Source: Pseudomonadota bacterium
GTDB taxonomy: Bacteria > Pseudomonadota > Alphaproteobacteria > Sphingomonadales > Sphingomonadaceae
Direction: 5' to 3'
Assembly: GCA_023433445.1 (NCBI GenBank)
Contig: JAEZCS010000240.1
Location: 1 to 22,047 of the forward strand
Length of the DNA stretch: 22,047 nucleotides
Under the pieces are notes generated by a model. That model saw nothing but the letters and a program-made list of their open reading frames with translations, ran no database searches and had not been told where the DNA came from. Positions 6,828 to 13,506 of this stretch are shown in pieces (positions within the stretch are counted from its first letter, which is position 1; each line of letters opens with the position of its first letter). Position numbers and translations under genes: made by a program.

Positions 6828-7772
6828 CTAAATCAGCAACTTTATTACAATTCCCTCTGCGATCTTGTCATCAATCATCTGTCGTTCGACCGGCCAAGAC
6901 GGCGGGGGTTGGCGAGAAAACCAGGTGTACTGGCGTTTGGCGTATTGCCGTGTGGCGATACGACCCCTTTCCAGCATCGTCTCGCGTGCCATTTCTCCCC
7001 TCAGCCAGCTGCTGATTTCGGGAACTCCAATCGCGCGCATCACGGGTAAGTCCGCGGGCAGGTTGCGGGCGAGCAGAGCCTCGACCTCTTGCGGTGCGCC
7101 GCTATTCACCATCAGCTCGAACCTGCGGTCACAGCGCGCGATCAGCCAGTCACGCGGCGGGAGCAAGACAAGGGGCGAAAGACTGATATTCTCGGCAATT
7201 CCTCCGGTCTTTTGCTGCTGCCAGTAACCAATTGGCTTTCCGGTCGAGCGTACTACTTCCAATGCCCGGGCAACCCTCGAGCTGTCAGCCGGTGCCAGTC
7301 GTGCAGCGGCCGTTGGGTCTTCGATTGACAAGGCTGCATGAGCATCGGCAACGGTCATGGCGCGAACGGCGCAGCGAATTTCCGGATCGATCTCCGGCAC
7401 CGGCGCAATTCCGTCGAGCAACGTGCGCAGATAAAGGCCGGTGCCCCCCACCAGGATAGGCAAGCGTCCAGCCGCATGCGCTTTCTCAATCTGAACGCGA
7501 GCTTCAGCAGCCCAGCGGGCTGCCGTACACGCTTCCGCTCCGTCAATATGGCCGAACAAGCTGTGCGGTACTCCCGCCATCTCATCGGTGCTTGGCCTTG
7601 CCGAAAGGATCTGCAGATCGGCATATACCTGGCTGGCATCGGCGTTGATGACGATGCCGTTCGCCGCCTGCGCCAATCGAACCGCCAGCGCGCTCTTGCC
7701 GCTTGCGGTCGGCCCGGCAATAAGCGCGACGCGCGGGCGGGATTCGCCCTTTGATGTTTCAGGAGTGTCCAT
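6828..7772 (-). CDS. miaA: tRNA dimethylallyltransferase
   Basis: MiaA transfers a dimethylallyl group to A37 of tRNAs reading UNN codons, the first step towards ms2i6A. The 314-residue length is normal. The P-loop GPTASGKS is at residues 20-27, the substrate segment INADASQVY follows near 41-49, and GGTGLYLRTLL near 108-118 and TRQYAKRQYTWF near the C-terminus are typical. The usual NADSMQ(V/I)Y reads NADASQVY here, a mild variant. The ATG at 7772 is the only plausible start: the frame has a stop 14 codons upstream and no other start between. It has only a weak AAGG site, and its start codon overlaps the serB start on the opposite strand. Confidence 0.97.
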   Translation of the reverse strand: MDTPETSKGESRPRVALIAGPTASGKSALAVRLAQAANGIVINADASQVYADLQILSARPSTDEMAGVPHSLFGHIDGAEACTAARWAAEARVQIEKAHAAGRLPILVGGTGLYLRTLLDGIAPVPEIDPEIRCAVRAMTVADAHAALSIEDPTAAARLAPADSSRVARALEVVRSTGKPIGYWQQQKTGGIAENISLSPLVLLPPRDWLIARCDRRFELMVNSGAPQEVEALLARNLPADLPVMRAIGVPEISSWLRGEMARETMLERGRIATRQYAKRQYTWFSRQPPPSWPVERQMIDDKIAEGIVIKLLI

Positions 7773-8649
7773 GTTCGTCGCGACCTTAGTGGCAAGTGCT
7801 GCCTTGAGTCAGGAGAATATTGTGGAGGCCGTCGCTCGGCTGGCCACCGCTGGCTGCGCGCCGGTGGATAGCAAGTGGCTGGATGAGCATAAGGCCGCCG
7901 ACATATTCTTCGGCAGCGATCCAGTGGTCGCGCGTGCGGCTCTGACCGGAATTGGCGACAAGGTCGACGTGATCGTTCAGTTGGCTGAAGGACGCGAGAA
8001 GAAGCTGCTGATCGCCGACATGGATTCCACTATGATTACGATCGAATGTATCGACGAACTCGCCGATTATGCGGGTATCAAGCCGCAGATCGCCGAAATC
8101 ACCGAGCGTGCGATGCGTGGCGAACTGGATTTCGCAGGTGCGCTGCATGAGCGGGTGGCGCTTCTCAAAGGATTGGCGGATGAGGCGATCGATCAGTGCC
8201 GGGCTGAGCGGGTGAAGATCATGCCCGGCGCACAGGCGCTTGTGCGCACGATGAAGGCGCGGGGGGCTGAGACCCTGCTTGTGTCTGGCGGGTTTACCCG
8301 CTTCACAGGGCCCGTTGCCGAGGAGATCGGGTTCGACCGCGCGGTAGCCAATGTTCTTGAAATTTCGGACGGCGCCTTGTTAGGTACCGTGACTTTGCCG
8401 ATCGTCGACGCCTCCCGGAAGCTTGCAGAGCTGGAGGCAGCGATAGAAGCAGGCATAGACAGAGCGCTGACACTCGCAGTCGGCGATGGTGCCAATGACA
8501 TACCGATGATCCAGGGAGCGGGACTGGGCGTGGCCTATCACGCCAAGCCCAAGACCCGCGAGGCCGCAGCCGCAGAGATCATCCATGGCGATCTGTCGGT
8601 TCTGCTATATGCTCAGGGACTGCCGTCGTCCGAATGGGCTCAGGCCTGA
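7771..8649 (+). CDS. serB: phosphoserine phosphatase
   Basis: SerB removes phosphate from O-phosphoserine, the last step of serine synthesis. The HAD-family motifs are intact: motif I DMDST (Asp83 nucleophile, Asp85 acid/base), the GELDFAGAL cap segment, motif II LLVSGGFT, and motif IV GDGANDIPM. Residues 1-75 form the divergent N-terminal domain seen in the longer SerB form; total length is 292. The frame is open upstream to 7588 inside antisense miaA, but the ATG at 7771 has a strong CAGGAG site 5-7 bases before it and gives the expected length. Its ATG and the miaA ATG on the other strand share the palindrome CATG, so any upstream promoter lies within miaA. Confidence 0.96.
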   Translation: MFVATLVASAALSQENIVEAVARLATAGCAPVDSKWLDEHKAADIFFGSDPVVARAALTGIGDKVDVIVQLAEGREKKLLIADMDSTMITIECIDELADYAGIKPQIAEITERAMRGELDFAGALHERVALLKGLADEAIDQCRAERVKIMPGAQALVRTMKARGAETLLVSGGFTRFTGPVAEEIGFDRAVANVLEISDGALLGTVTLPIVDASRKLAELEAAIEAGIDRALTLAVGDGANDIPMIQGAGLGVAYHAKPKTREAAAAEIIHGDLSVLLYAQGLPSSEWAQA

Positions 8650-8690
8650 TTGATCCCTACCCCTGATTGTGGGCGGGCTGGCAGTTAAGG

Positions 8691-9452
8691 CTAGACGTGC
8701 GCCAACATCCAAAGCGCCATACCGACCATCATGACATTTTCAGTCAACGATACGAAGCCGAGCGGCACGTTGCTGCTTCCGCCTACGCACGCACATTTCA
8801 GCTCCCGCTTATCGAGATAGACTGCCTTGAAGACAGACACCGCGCCGATGCCGCCGATGAACAGCGCGACGGGGATCGACAGCCAGTCCAGAACACCTGC
8901 CAGCATCAGCACGCCTGCGCCAAGCTCTAGAAACGGGTAGGCTGTCGCGTAGGGCACGTAGCGGCGGGCAAGCAGGTCATAGTTCAGGAACATGGTCGAG
9001 AAACGCTCCACATCCTGAATCTTCAACATCGCAAGCAGCATCATGGTGATGGCGATGAAGCTTTCAATCGTCATGACGCTGATGAGCGGCATCAACGTCA
9101 GCCAGCTAATCGCAAACGCCAGCAAAGCGGCAACCGCGAAGACGGCGAGCACCGGACGATAGCTGGTGGCCGTAGGATCGACGACGCTCGCGCCGAAAAA
9201 GCGCCGGAGGTCGTTGTGGCCGCCAATCCGCTCGCCATCGATGAAGGTCTGGGGCGTCGTCTTGACGTCATGCATCTGTTTGAAGGTGTCCGTTTCCTCG
9301 CGGTTCGTGAGCCAGTGGTCCTCCACCTCATATCCCTTGTGTCGCAGGAGCCAACGCGCCTTCAGTCCATAAGGACAGGTGTGGCCGGGCATGACCATGC
9401 GATAAAGGACTGCTTTGCGGGGGCGGATGGCCGCTGATGCGCTGGAGCTCAT
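8691..9452 (-). CDS. glutaredoxin-MauE fusion membrane protein
   Basis: A 253-residue fusion. Residues about 14-90 are a glutaredoxin-like domain with active site CPYG (Cys26; single-cysteine CPYG rather than CPYC), the cis-proline segment KTTPQTFIDG and GGHNDL. Residues about 100-253 hold four or five hydrophobic helices of the MauE/DoxX redox-associated type, with a CAC pair (Cys220, Cys222) in KCACVGGSSNVPLGF. MauE relatives are linked to disulfide or redox chemistry of periplasmic proteins; the substrate here is unknown. The frame is open to a TTG at 9521, but that would run through the divergent promoter, so ATG 9452 is preferred although its ribosome site is poor. It diverges from a MerR-type regulator that likely controls it. 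Confidence 0.85.
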   Translation of the reverse strand: MSSSASAAIRPRKAVLYRMVMPGHTCPYGLKARWLLRHKGYEVEDHWLTNREETDTFKQMHDVKTTPQTFIDGERIGGHNDLRRFFGASVVDPTATSYRPVLAVFAVAALLAFAISWLTLMPLISVMTIESFIAITMMLLAMLKIQDVERFSTMFLNYDLLARRYVPYATAYPFLELGAGVLMLAGVLDWLSIPVALFIGGIGAVSVFKAVYLDKRELKCACVGGSSNVPLGFVSLTENVMMVGMALWMLAHV

Positions 9453-9466
9453 GACATCGCTTTCGC

Positions 9467-9495
9467 TTGGAAGACTTTGCACTTCACCCCATATG
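9467..9495 (+). promoter_or_regulatory. candidate promoter for the merR-like gene
   Basis: TTGGAA (9467-9472) and CATATG (9490-9495) are spaced by 17 bases on the plus strand. The -10 palindrome would be shared with the divergent promoter, so a regulator bound at 9501-9514 could repress this promoter while activating the other, as in mer operons. Confidence 0.35.
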
Positions 9496-9521
9496 GGCTG
9501 CGTACCATGGTCCGGAGTCAA
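9490..9521 (-). promoter_or_regulatory. MerR-type promoter/operator for the glutaredoxin-MauE gene
   Basis: On the minus strand the -35 TTGACT (9516-9521) and a -10-like CATATG (9490-9495) are separated by 20 bases, the stretched spacing typical of MerR-activated promoters. The spacer holds a 14-bp palindrome with one mismatch, CGGACCATGGTACG (9501-9514), beginning 2 bases after the -35. This matches the placement and the half-sites (CCG.AC / GTACG) of the classical mer operator as I recall it. The -35 also overlaps the merR ribosome-site region. Confidence 0.7.
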
Positions 9522-9523
9522 GC

Positions 9524-9928
9524 ATGGCGATGACGATTTCTGGTCTGGCGCGCGCTGGGGGCGTTGGCGTCGAGACAGTGCGCTTCTACCAGCGGCGCGG
9601 CTTGCTGGAAACGCCGGAGCGTGGTGCGAACGGACTTGCGTCGCGAGTGCGACGGTATGGCGACGAGGATGTGCGGCGCCTGAAATTCATCAGGTCGGCG
9701 CAGACGGCGGGCTTCACCTTGGAACAGATCCGTGAGCTTTTACAGCTGGACGCGGGGCAGGACCGCAATCGGGCGAGGGAGTTGGCGGCTGAAAGGCTTG
9801 CGGCACTCGATCTCAAGATCGCCGAACTTCAAACTGCGCGAAATGCGCTCCGCGGACTAGCCAGCGCATGCCGCGCCTCTGAAGATGGGCCATGCCCGAT
9901 CATCTCCGCGTTCGACCGTTCGGGCTAA
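9524..9928 (+). CDS. MerR family transcriptional regulator
   Basis: A 134-residue MerR-type activator. The N-terminal winged helix-turn-helix is unmistakable: TISGLARAGGVGVETVRFYQRRGLL at residues 4-28 and the wing RRYGDEDVRRLKFIRSAQ near 43-60, followed by a dimerisation coiled coil (about 75-112). It aligns by eye with mercury regulators, keeping two C-terminal cysteines (Cys116, Cys124 in CRASEDGPCPII) equivalent to MerR Cys117/Cys126. The position of the essential MerR Cys82 is Arg81 here, so classical Hg(II) coordination is unlikely. The frame is open from a TTG at 9467, but ATG 9524 has a GGAG site six bases upstream and gives the family N-terminus. Its stop overlaps the convergent ruvX stop by four bases. 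Confidence 0.93.
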   Translation: MAMTISGLARAGGVGVETVRFYQRRGLLETPERGANGLASRVRRYGDEDVRRLKFIRSAQTAGFTLEQIRELLQLDAGQDRNRARELAAERLAALDLKIAELQTARNALRGLASACRASEDGPCPIISAFDRSG

Positions 9929-9935
9929 AAGCCCG
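9921..9935. terminator. hairpin spanning both stop codons of merR-like gene and ruvX
   Basis: CGGGCT (9921-9926) pairs perfectly with AGCCCG (9930-9935) around a 3-base loop. The plus-strand TAA (9926-9928) and the minus-strand TAG (9925-9927) lie at the stem-loop boundary. It may end both convergent transcripts, but the stem is short and there is no T-run. Confidence 0.4.
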
Positions 9936-10398
9936 CCATCAACCCGTCGATTGCGCCTTGCAGAATGTAGCTTGCAGCCAATTTGTCCACGAGTTCGCCA
10001 CGCCGAGCGCGGCTTGCATCTGCCTCCAGCAGCGTCCGCGTCACTGCCTGCGTCGACCAGCGCTCGTCCCACAACAGGATCGGCAGCCCCAGGTCGGCTA
10101 TGTTGCGGGCAAAGGCGCGGCTGGCCTGACTGCGCGGGCTTTCGCTGCCATCGAGGTTGAGCGGAAGACCGATGACGACCCCCTTCACCTGCTGTTGCTC
10201 GATGAAGGCAGCCAGCGCGATCTTGTCCTTGCTGAATTTGCCACGCGAGACGGTGTGGGCAGGGCTGGCGATCGACCAGCCAGCGTCGCAAAGCGCGAGT
10301 CCGATCGTCTTTGTGCCGACGTCCATGCCGAGCAACCGCCCTCCCTGGGGCAGTGCCTCGCGAAATGCAGCGCGCTCCGTGGTAAGCAGCACGCTCAC
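9925..10398 (-). CDS. ruvX: RuvX/YqgF family putative pre-16S rRNA nuclease
   Basis: A 157-residue RNase H-like fold protein of the RuvX/YqgF family, implicated in 16S rRNA 5'-end maturation. The N-terminal motif GMDVGTKTIGLALCD (residues 24-38, Asp26 catalytic), the VVIGLPLNLDGSES segment near 73-86, the LWDERWST motif near 108-115 and a late acidic VDKLAASYIL segment are all present. The start is GTG at 10398, whose bases overlap the stop of the upstream DUF3089 gene (GTGA), indicating translational coupling on the minus strand. Length is slightly above the usual 135-150 because of the N-terminal MSVLLTTERAAFREALPQGG extension, which is common in alphaproteobacteria. Confidence 0.95.
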   Translation of the reverse strand: MSVLLTTERAAFREALPQGGRLLGMDVGTKTIGLALCDAGWSIASPAHTVSRGKFSKDKIALAAFIEQQQVKGVVIGLPLNLDGSESPRSQASRAFARNIADLGLPILLWDERWSTQAVTRTLLEADASRARRGELVDKLAASYILQGAIDGLMAGF

Positions 10399-11513
10399 GG
10401 CTTCAGGAAACTCGTCAATCGGCGGCGGGCGTCTTCCCGCACGCCGCCCCAGAAGAGGCTGTAGTCGTAAACGTGGTAATTATTGCCGGGAAGGGTGAAG
10501 GGGCCCATGTCCACGGGCTCACCGATCATCAATATACCGCTGGTATCGCATCGTGCGGGTACGACACCCTTGAGCAGACCGCGCGGCTTTCCATCTTCCC
10601 TACTGTCGAGCGTCCCCTGATTGGCGCTGGCAGGGGCGGCTCCGTTGAAGGTGCCCGTTATCGGATTGGTGCAAAGCATATGAGCGCCCTTGCGCGACCG
10701 TCCGTTGAACCCGGCCTTGCGTTCGAAGCTCTCGATCATCTGCGATGGATCAGCGGGCTCGGCATAGCTTTGCCAACTCAGGATGCAGTGCGCCTGATCG
10801 CTCCGCGCACATGCGGGCAGGCCAAGGGCCGGCAAGTCGGCCTCCACCGATACAGGCCAGCCTACCGCGTAGACTGCAGCGATACGGGAAGCCAAGGGTT
10901 TGTCTGCGACTTGGTCATGCAGCAGCTGAAGCAAATGGCGTGAACCCTGACTATGCCCGGCGAGGATTATCGGACCTGTCGGATTCGCCCTTAAAAATGC
11001 GGTGAAGGCTTGCGACACGTCCCGGTACGCAGCAGCCAAAGCCTGATCGCCCGCCGCCTGGTCGGTAAGGAATGCGCCAAAATTGGCCTGGCGATAGCGC
11101 GGTACCCAGACATCCCCGACTGCATTGAAGGCGCTCGCCTGCGCCTGCACGAACCGTCGGGCGGTGCTCAATGCATCCTGGTCATCCAGCCGCATGTTCC
11201 AATGCGCGCTGCCGAACGCGGTTATGTAAGATGTAGGATGGACGAAAAAGACTGCGGCCTTATGCGATACCGGTTCATCCTTCTGTCCGGCGGGCTTCCA
11301 CAATGCAGGATTATCGGTGCTGATATCCGGACGGGAGATCCACATCTTCGGGTCGTCATAGGCATTCGCTGGTAACGGAGCGATGGGCGTAAAGGCTTCG
11401 CGCGGCACCATAACGGCACGGATCAACTGCATGCCCCAAATTCGATAGACCAGCAGCGCCGCTAGAACCAGCACGATCAAGCTGGCGACGACATACAGGA
11501 ATTTGCGGGCCAA
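10395..11513 (-). CDS. DUF3089 family alpha/beta hydrolase, membrane-anchored
   Basis: A 372-residue protein. An N-terminal hydrophobic helix (FLYVVASLIVLVLAALLVYRI, about residues 5-25, unsplit in the gene) anchors it to the membrane. It is followed by a DUF3089 alpha/beta-hydrolase domain with the VFFVHPTSYIT segment and the nucleophile elbow GHSQGS. The substrate is unknown. The frame is open to 11759, but that part is antisense to gatC. TTG at 11513 has the strongest ribosome site nearby (GGAGGAG, nine bases upstream) and puts the anchor helix at the N-terminus, so it is preferred. It is divergent from gatC and overlaps ruvX by four bases, so the two form a minus-strand unit. No functional link to ruvX is evident. 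Confidence 0.85.
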   Translation of the reverse strand: MARKFLYVVASLIVLVLAALLVYRIWGMQLIRAVMVPREAFTPIAPLPANAYDDPKMWISRPDISTDNPALWKPAGQKDEPVSHKAAVFFVHPTSYITAFGSAHWNMRLDDQDALSTARRFVQAQASAFNAVGDVWVPRYRQANFGAFLTDQAAGDQALAAAYRDVSQAFTAFLRANPTGPIILAGHSQGSRHLLQLLHDQVADKPLASRIAAVYAVGWPVSVEADLPALGLPACARSDQAHCILSWQSYAEPADPSQMIESFERKAGFNGRSRKGAHMLCTNPITGTFNGAAPASANQGTLDSREDGKPRGLLKGVVPARCDTSGILMIGEPVDMGPFTLPGNNYHVYDYSLFWGGVREDARRRLTSFLKP

Positions 11514-11530
11514 TGCTTTGCTCTCCTCCG

Positions 11531-11574
11531 GCCGACAGGGCCGCACAGGCTGCCTCGGGCGGCGCCTGTCTGGC
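11531..11574. repeat. imperfect inverted repeat between DUF3089 gene and gatC
   Basis: GCCGACAGGGCCG (11531-11543) faces CGGCGCCTGTCTGGC (11560-11574), complementary except for two bulged bases, around a 16-base loop. It sits in the 126-base divergent intergenic region immediately upstream of the DUF3089 ribosome site. It could be an operator, a 5' mRNA hairpin for the minus-strand gene, or a dispersed repeat. Confidence 0.4.
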
Positions 11575-11639
11575 GTAGGCGCTTCTCCTGCGCAAGTGTG
11601 GACTTGAAGCGGACGTGAGCGGGTGGTAGCGGCGGCCCC

Positions 11640-11927
11640 ATGTCGATAGACCTGCAGACCGTAAAGAAGATCGCCAGCCTTTCGCGCATTTCGGTGACCG
11701 ACGCCGAAGCCGAAGCGATGGTGCCCGAACTCAACAACATCCTTGGTTGGGTGGAGCAATTGGGGGAGGTGGACGTAACCGGCGTCGAGCCGATGACCGC
11801 CGTCATCCCGAACAAGCAGCGCCTACGCGAAGACGCCGTGACCGACGGCGATGTGCGCGACAAGGTGCTGGCCAATGCGCCGCAGGCTGAACATGGCTTT
11901 TTCGCGGTGCCCAAGGTGATCGAATAA
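11640..11927 (+). CDS. gatC: Asp-tRNA(Asn)/Glu-tRNA(Gln) amidotransferase subunit C
   Basis: GatC is the small stabilising subunit that wraps around GatA/GatB in the complex converting Glu-tRNA(Gln) (and Asp-tRNA(Asn)) to the amidated form. At 95 residues it is of normal length. Family features are visible: the N-terminal helix VKKIASLSRISVTDAE, the middle ELNNILGWVEQL.EVD.TGVEPM segment, and the C-terminal VLANAPQAEHGFFAVPKVIE. The ATG has no strong Shine-Dalgarno site. A weak TTGAAG/TAGCGG pair (17-base spacing) ends only seven bases before the ATG, so a leaderless or near-leaderless message is possible but unproven. First gene of gatCAB. Confidence 0.97.
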   Translation: MSIDLQTVKKIASLSRISVTDAEAEAMVPELNNILGWVEQLGEVDVTGVEPMTAVIPNKQRLREDAVTDGDVRDKVLANAPQAEHGFFAVPKVIE

Positions 11928-13411
11928 TGAGCAATCTCACTGATCTGACGGTCGCGGAAATCCGCGATGGCTTCCGCGCTGGCGACTTTTCGGCGCGCGA
12001 AGTGGCGGAGGCGTTCAACGCCAATGTCGCTGCGGCCAAGGCGCTGAACGCCTTCATCGTCGAAACGCCGGAAAAGGCACTGGAAGCTGCCGATGCGGCT
12101 GACAAGGCGAAGGCTGCCGCTGAGGCGCTGAAACCGCTTTCGGGCGTGCCGATCGGCATGAAGGACCTGTTCTGCACCGAAGGCGTGCAGACGACGGCTG
12201 CTTCGCACATGCTGGAAGGGTTCAAGCCAACCTATGAATCCACGGTTTCGAAAAAGCTGTGGGACGCGGGCGCGGGCATGCTGGGCAAGCTCAACCTCGA
12301 CCAGTTCGCCATGGGTTCGTCCAACGAGACGAGCTATTTCGGCAATGTGATCTCGCCTTGGCGGCGCGGCGGGGGCGACAATGCCGCGTTGGCCCCCGGT
12401 GGCTCTTCGGGCGGGTCGTCTTCTGCCATCGCGGCGCGACTTTGCCCGGCGGCGACGGGAACCGATACAGGCGGCTCGATCCGTCAGCCTGCCGCCTTCA
12501 CCGGCATCAGCGGCATCAAGCCGACCTATGGTCGCTGCTCCCGCTGGGGCATCGTAGCCTTTGCAAGCTCGCTCGATCAGGCCGGGCCTATGGCGCGGAC
12601 GGTGCGCGACAATGCGATCCTGCTCGAAACCATGTCGGGCTTTGATCCCAAGGATTCCACGTCGCTAGACCTGGCCGTGCCGCAGTGGGAAGCCAATCTG
12701 TCCAGCGACCTCAAGGGCAAGAAGGTCGGCATTCCCAAGGAATATCGCCCCGATGGCCTCAACGAAGAGATCGCGGCACTCTGGGATCGCGGGATCGAAT
12801 GGCTGAAGGATGCAGGCGCTGAGGTAGTGGAAGTGTCGCTGCCGCATACCAAATATGCGCTCCCGACCTATTACATCATTGCTCCGGCAGAGGCTTCTTC
12901 AAACCTCGCCCGCTATGACGGCGTGCGCTACGGACAGCGTGACCTGCCCGATGGAGCAGGCTTGCAGGATATGTATGCCGCCACACGCGCCGCCGGTTTC
13001 GGACCGGAGGTCAAGCGCCGCATCATGATCGGCACCTATGTGCTGTCGGCCGGCTTCTACGATGCCTATTATACACAGGCGCAGAAGGTCCGGGCGTTGA
13101 TCGCGCGCGACTTCGAACAGGCATTCGATAAGTGCGACCTGCTGCTGACGCCGACCGCGCCGAGTGCCTCCTTCGCGCTCGGCGAGAAGCAGGCCGATCC
13201 GCTGGCGATGTATCTGAATGACGTCTTCACCGTGCCGGCTTCGCTCGCCGGGCTGCCCGCGATGGCGGTGCCGGGCGGGTTGGACGCGCAAGGCTTGCCG
13301 CTGGGCCTCCAGATCATCGGCAAGGCGCTGGACGAGCAAACCGTGCTGAACGCGGGGCTTGCCATCGAGGAGCGCGCGGGCTTCACGGCTCGACCGGAGA
13401 AGTGGTGGTAA
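11927..13411 (+). CDS. gatA: Asp-tRNA(Asn)/Glu-tRNA(Gln) amidotransferase subunit A
   Basis: GatA is the glutaminase of the complex; it hydrolyses glutamine and channels ammonia to GatB. The 494-residue length is normal. The amidase-signature Ser-cisSer-Lys triad is complete: Lys79 in GMKDLF, cis-Ser160 in PGGSSGGS, and nucleophile Ser184 in TGTDTGGSIRQPA. FTGISGIKPTYGRCSRWG and the late FTVPASLAGLPAMAVPGG segments are typical. Its ATG overlaps the gatC TAA by one base (TAATG), with AAGGTG inside gatC as ribosome site, so translation is coupled. It is separated from gatB by 95 bases filled by a palindromic repeat. Confidence 0.98.
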   Translation: MSNLTDLTVAEIRDGFRAGDFSAREVAEAFNANVAAAKALNAFIVETPEKALEAADAADKAKAAAEALKPLSGVPIGMKDLFCTEGVQTTAASHMLEGFKPTYESTVSKKLWDAGAGMLGKLNLDQFAMGSSNETSYFGNVISPWRRGGGDNAALAPGGSSGGSSSAIAARLCPAATGTDTGGSIRQPAAFTGISGIKPTYGRCSRWGIVAFASSLDQAGPMARTVRDNAILLETMSGFDPKDSTSLDLAVPQWEANLSSDLKGKKVGIPKEYRPDGLNEEIAALWDRGIEWLKDAGAEVVEVSLPHTKYALPTYYIIAPAEASSNLARYDGVRYGQRDLPDGAGLQDMYAATRAAGFGPEVKRRIMIGTYVLSAGFYDAYYTQAQKVRALIARDFEQAFDKCDLLLTPTAPSASFALGEKQADPLAMYLNDVFTVPASLAGLPAMAVPGGLDAQGLPLGLQIIGKALDEQTVLNAGLAIEERAGFTARPEKWW

Positions 13412-13417
13412 TTCGAT

Positions 13418-13498
13418 CCGTCATGCCAGCAAAAGCTGGCATCTCAGGCGATGTGGCACGACATATGGGAAAGATCCCAGCCTTCGCTGGGATGACGG
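13418..13498. repeat. double-hairpin REP/BIME-like element between gatA and gatB
   Basis: The outer arms CCGTCAT (13418-13424) and ATGACGG (13492-13498) are perfect complements. Two internal hairpins are TGCCAGC/GCTGGCA (13424-13441, AAAA loop) and TCCCAGC/GCTGGGA (13475-13492, CTTC loop). This inverted pair of GTCAT-headed hairpins is the architecture of a REP doublet. It nearly fills the gatA-gatB gap and ends eight bases before the gatB ATG. Confidence 0.75.
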
Positions 13499-13506
13499 TG
13501 TGAGAT

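Noticed and set aside
5512..6831. Two plus-strand frames of about 213 codons opposite ilvB
   Set aside because: Both are mirror frames of a highly conserved enzyme and have no plausible ribosome site or domain.
7588..7770. N-terminal extension of SerB by 61 residues
   Set aside because: It is antisense to miaA and the ATG at 7771 has a strong Shine-Dalgarno site.
9453..9521. TTG start at 9521 for the glutaredoxin-MauE gene
   Set aside because: That start would place the coding region across its own promoter -35 and operator; ATG 9452 gives the normal domain start.
11514..11759. N-terminal extension of the DUF3089 protein to 454 residues
   Set aside because: The extra part is antisense to gatC, is arginine/proline-rich low-quality sequence, and lies upstream of a strong GGAGGAG site followed by TTG and the anchor helix.
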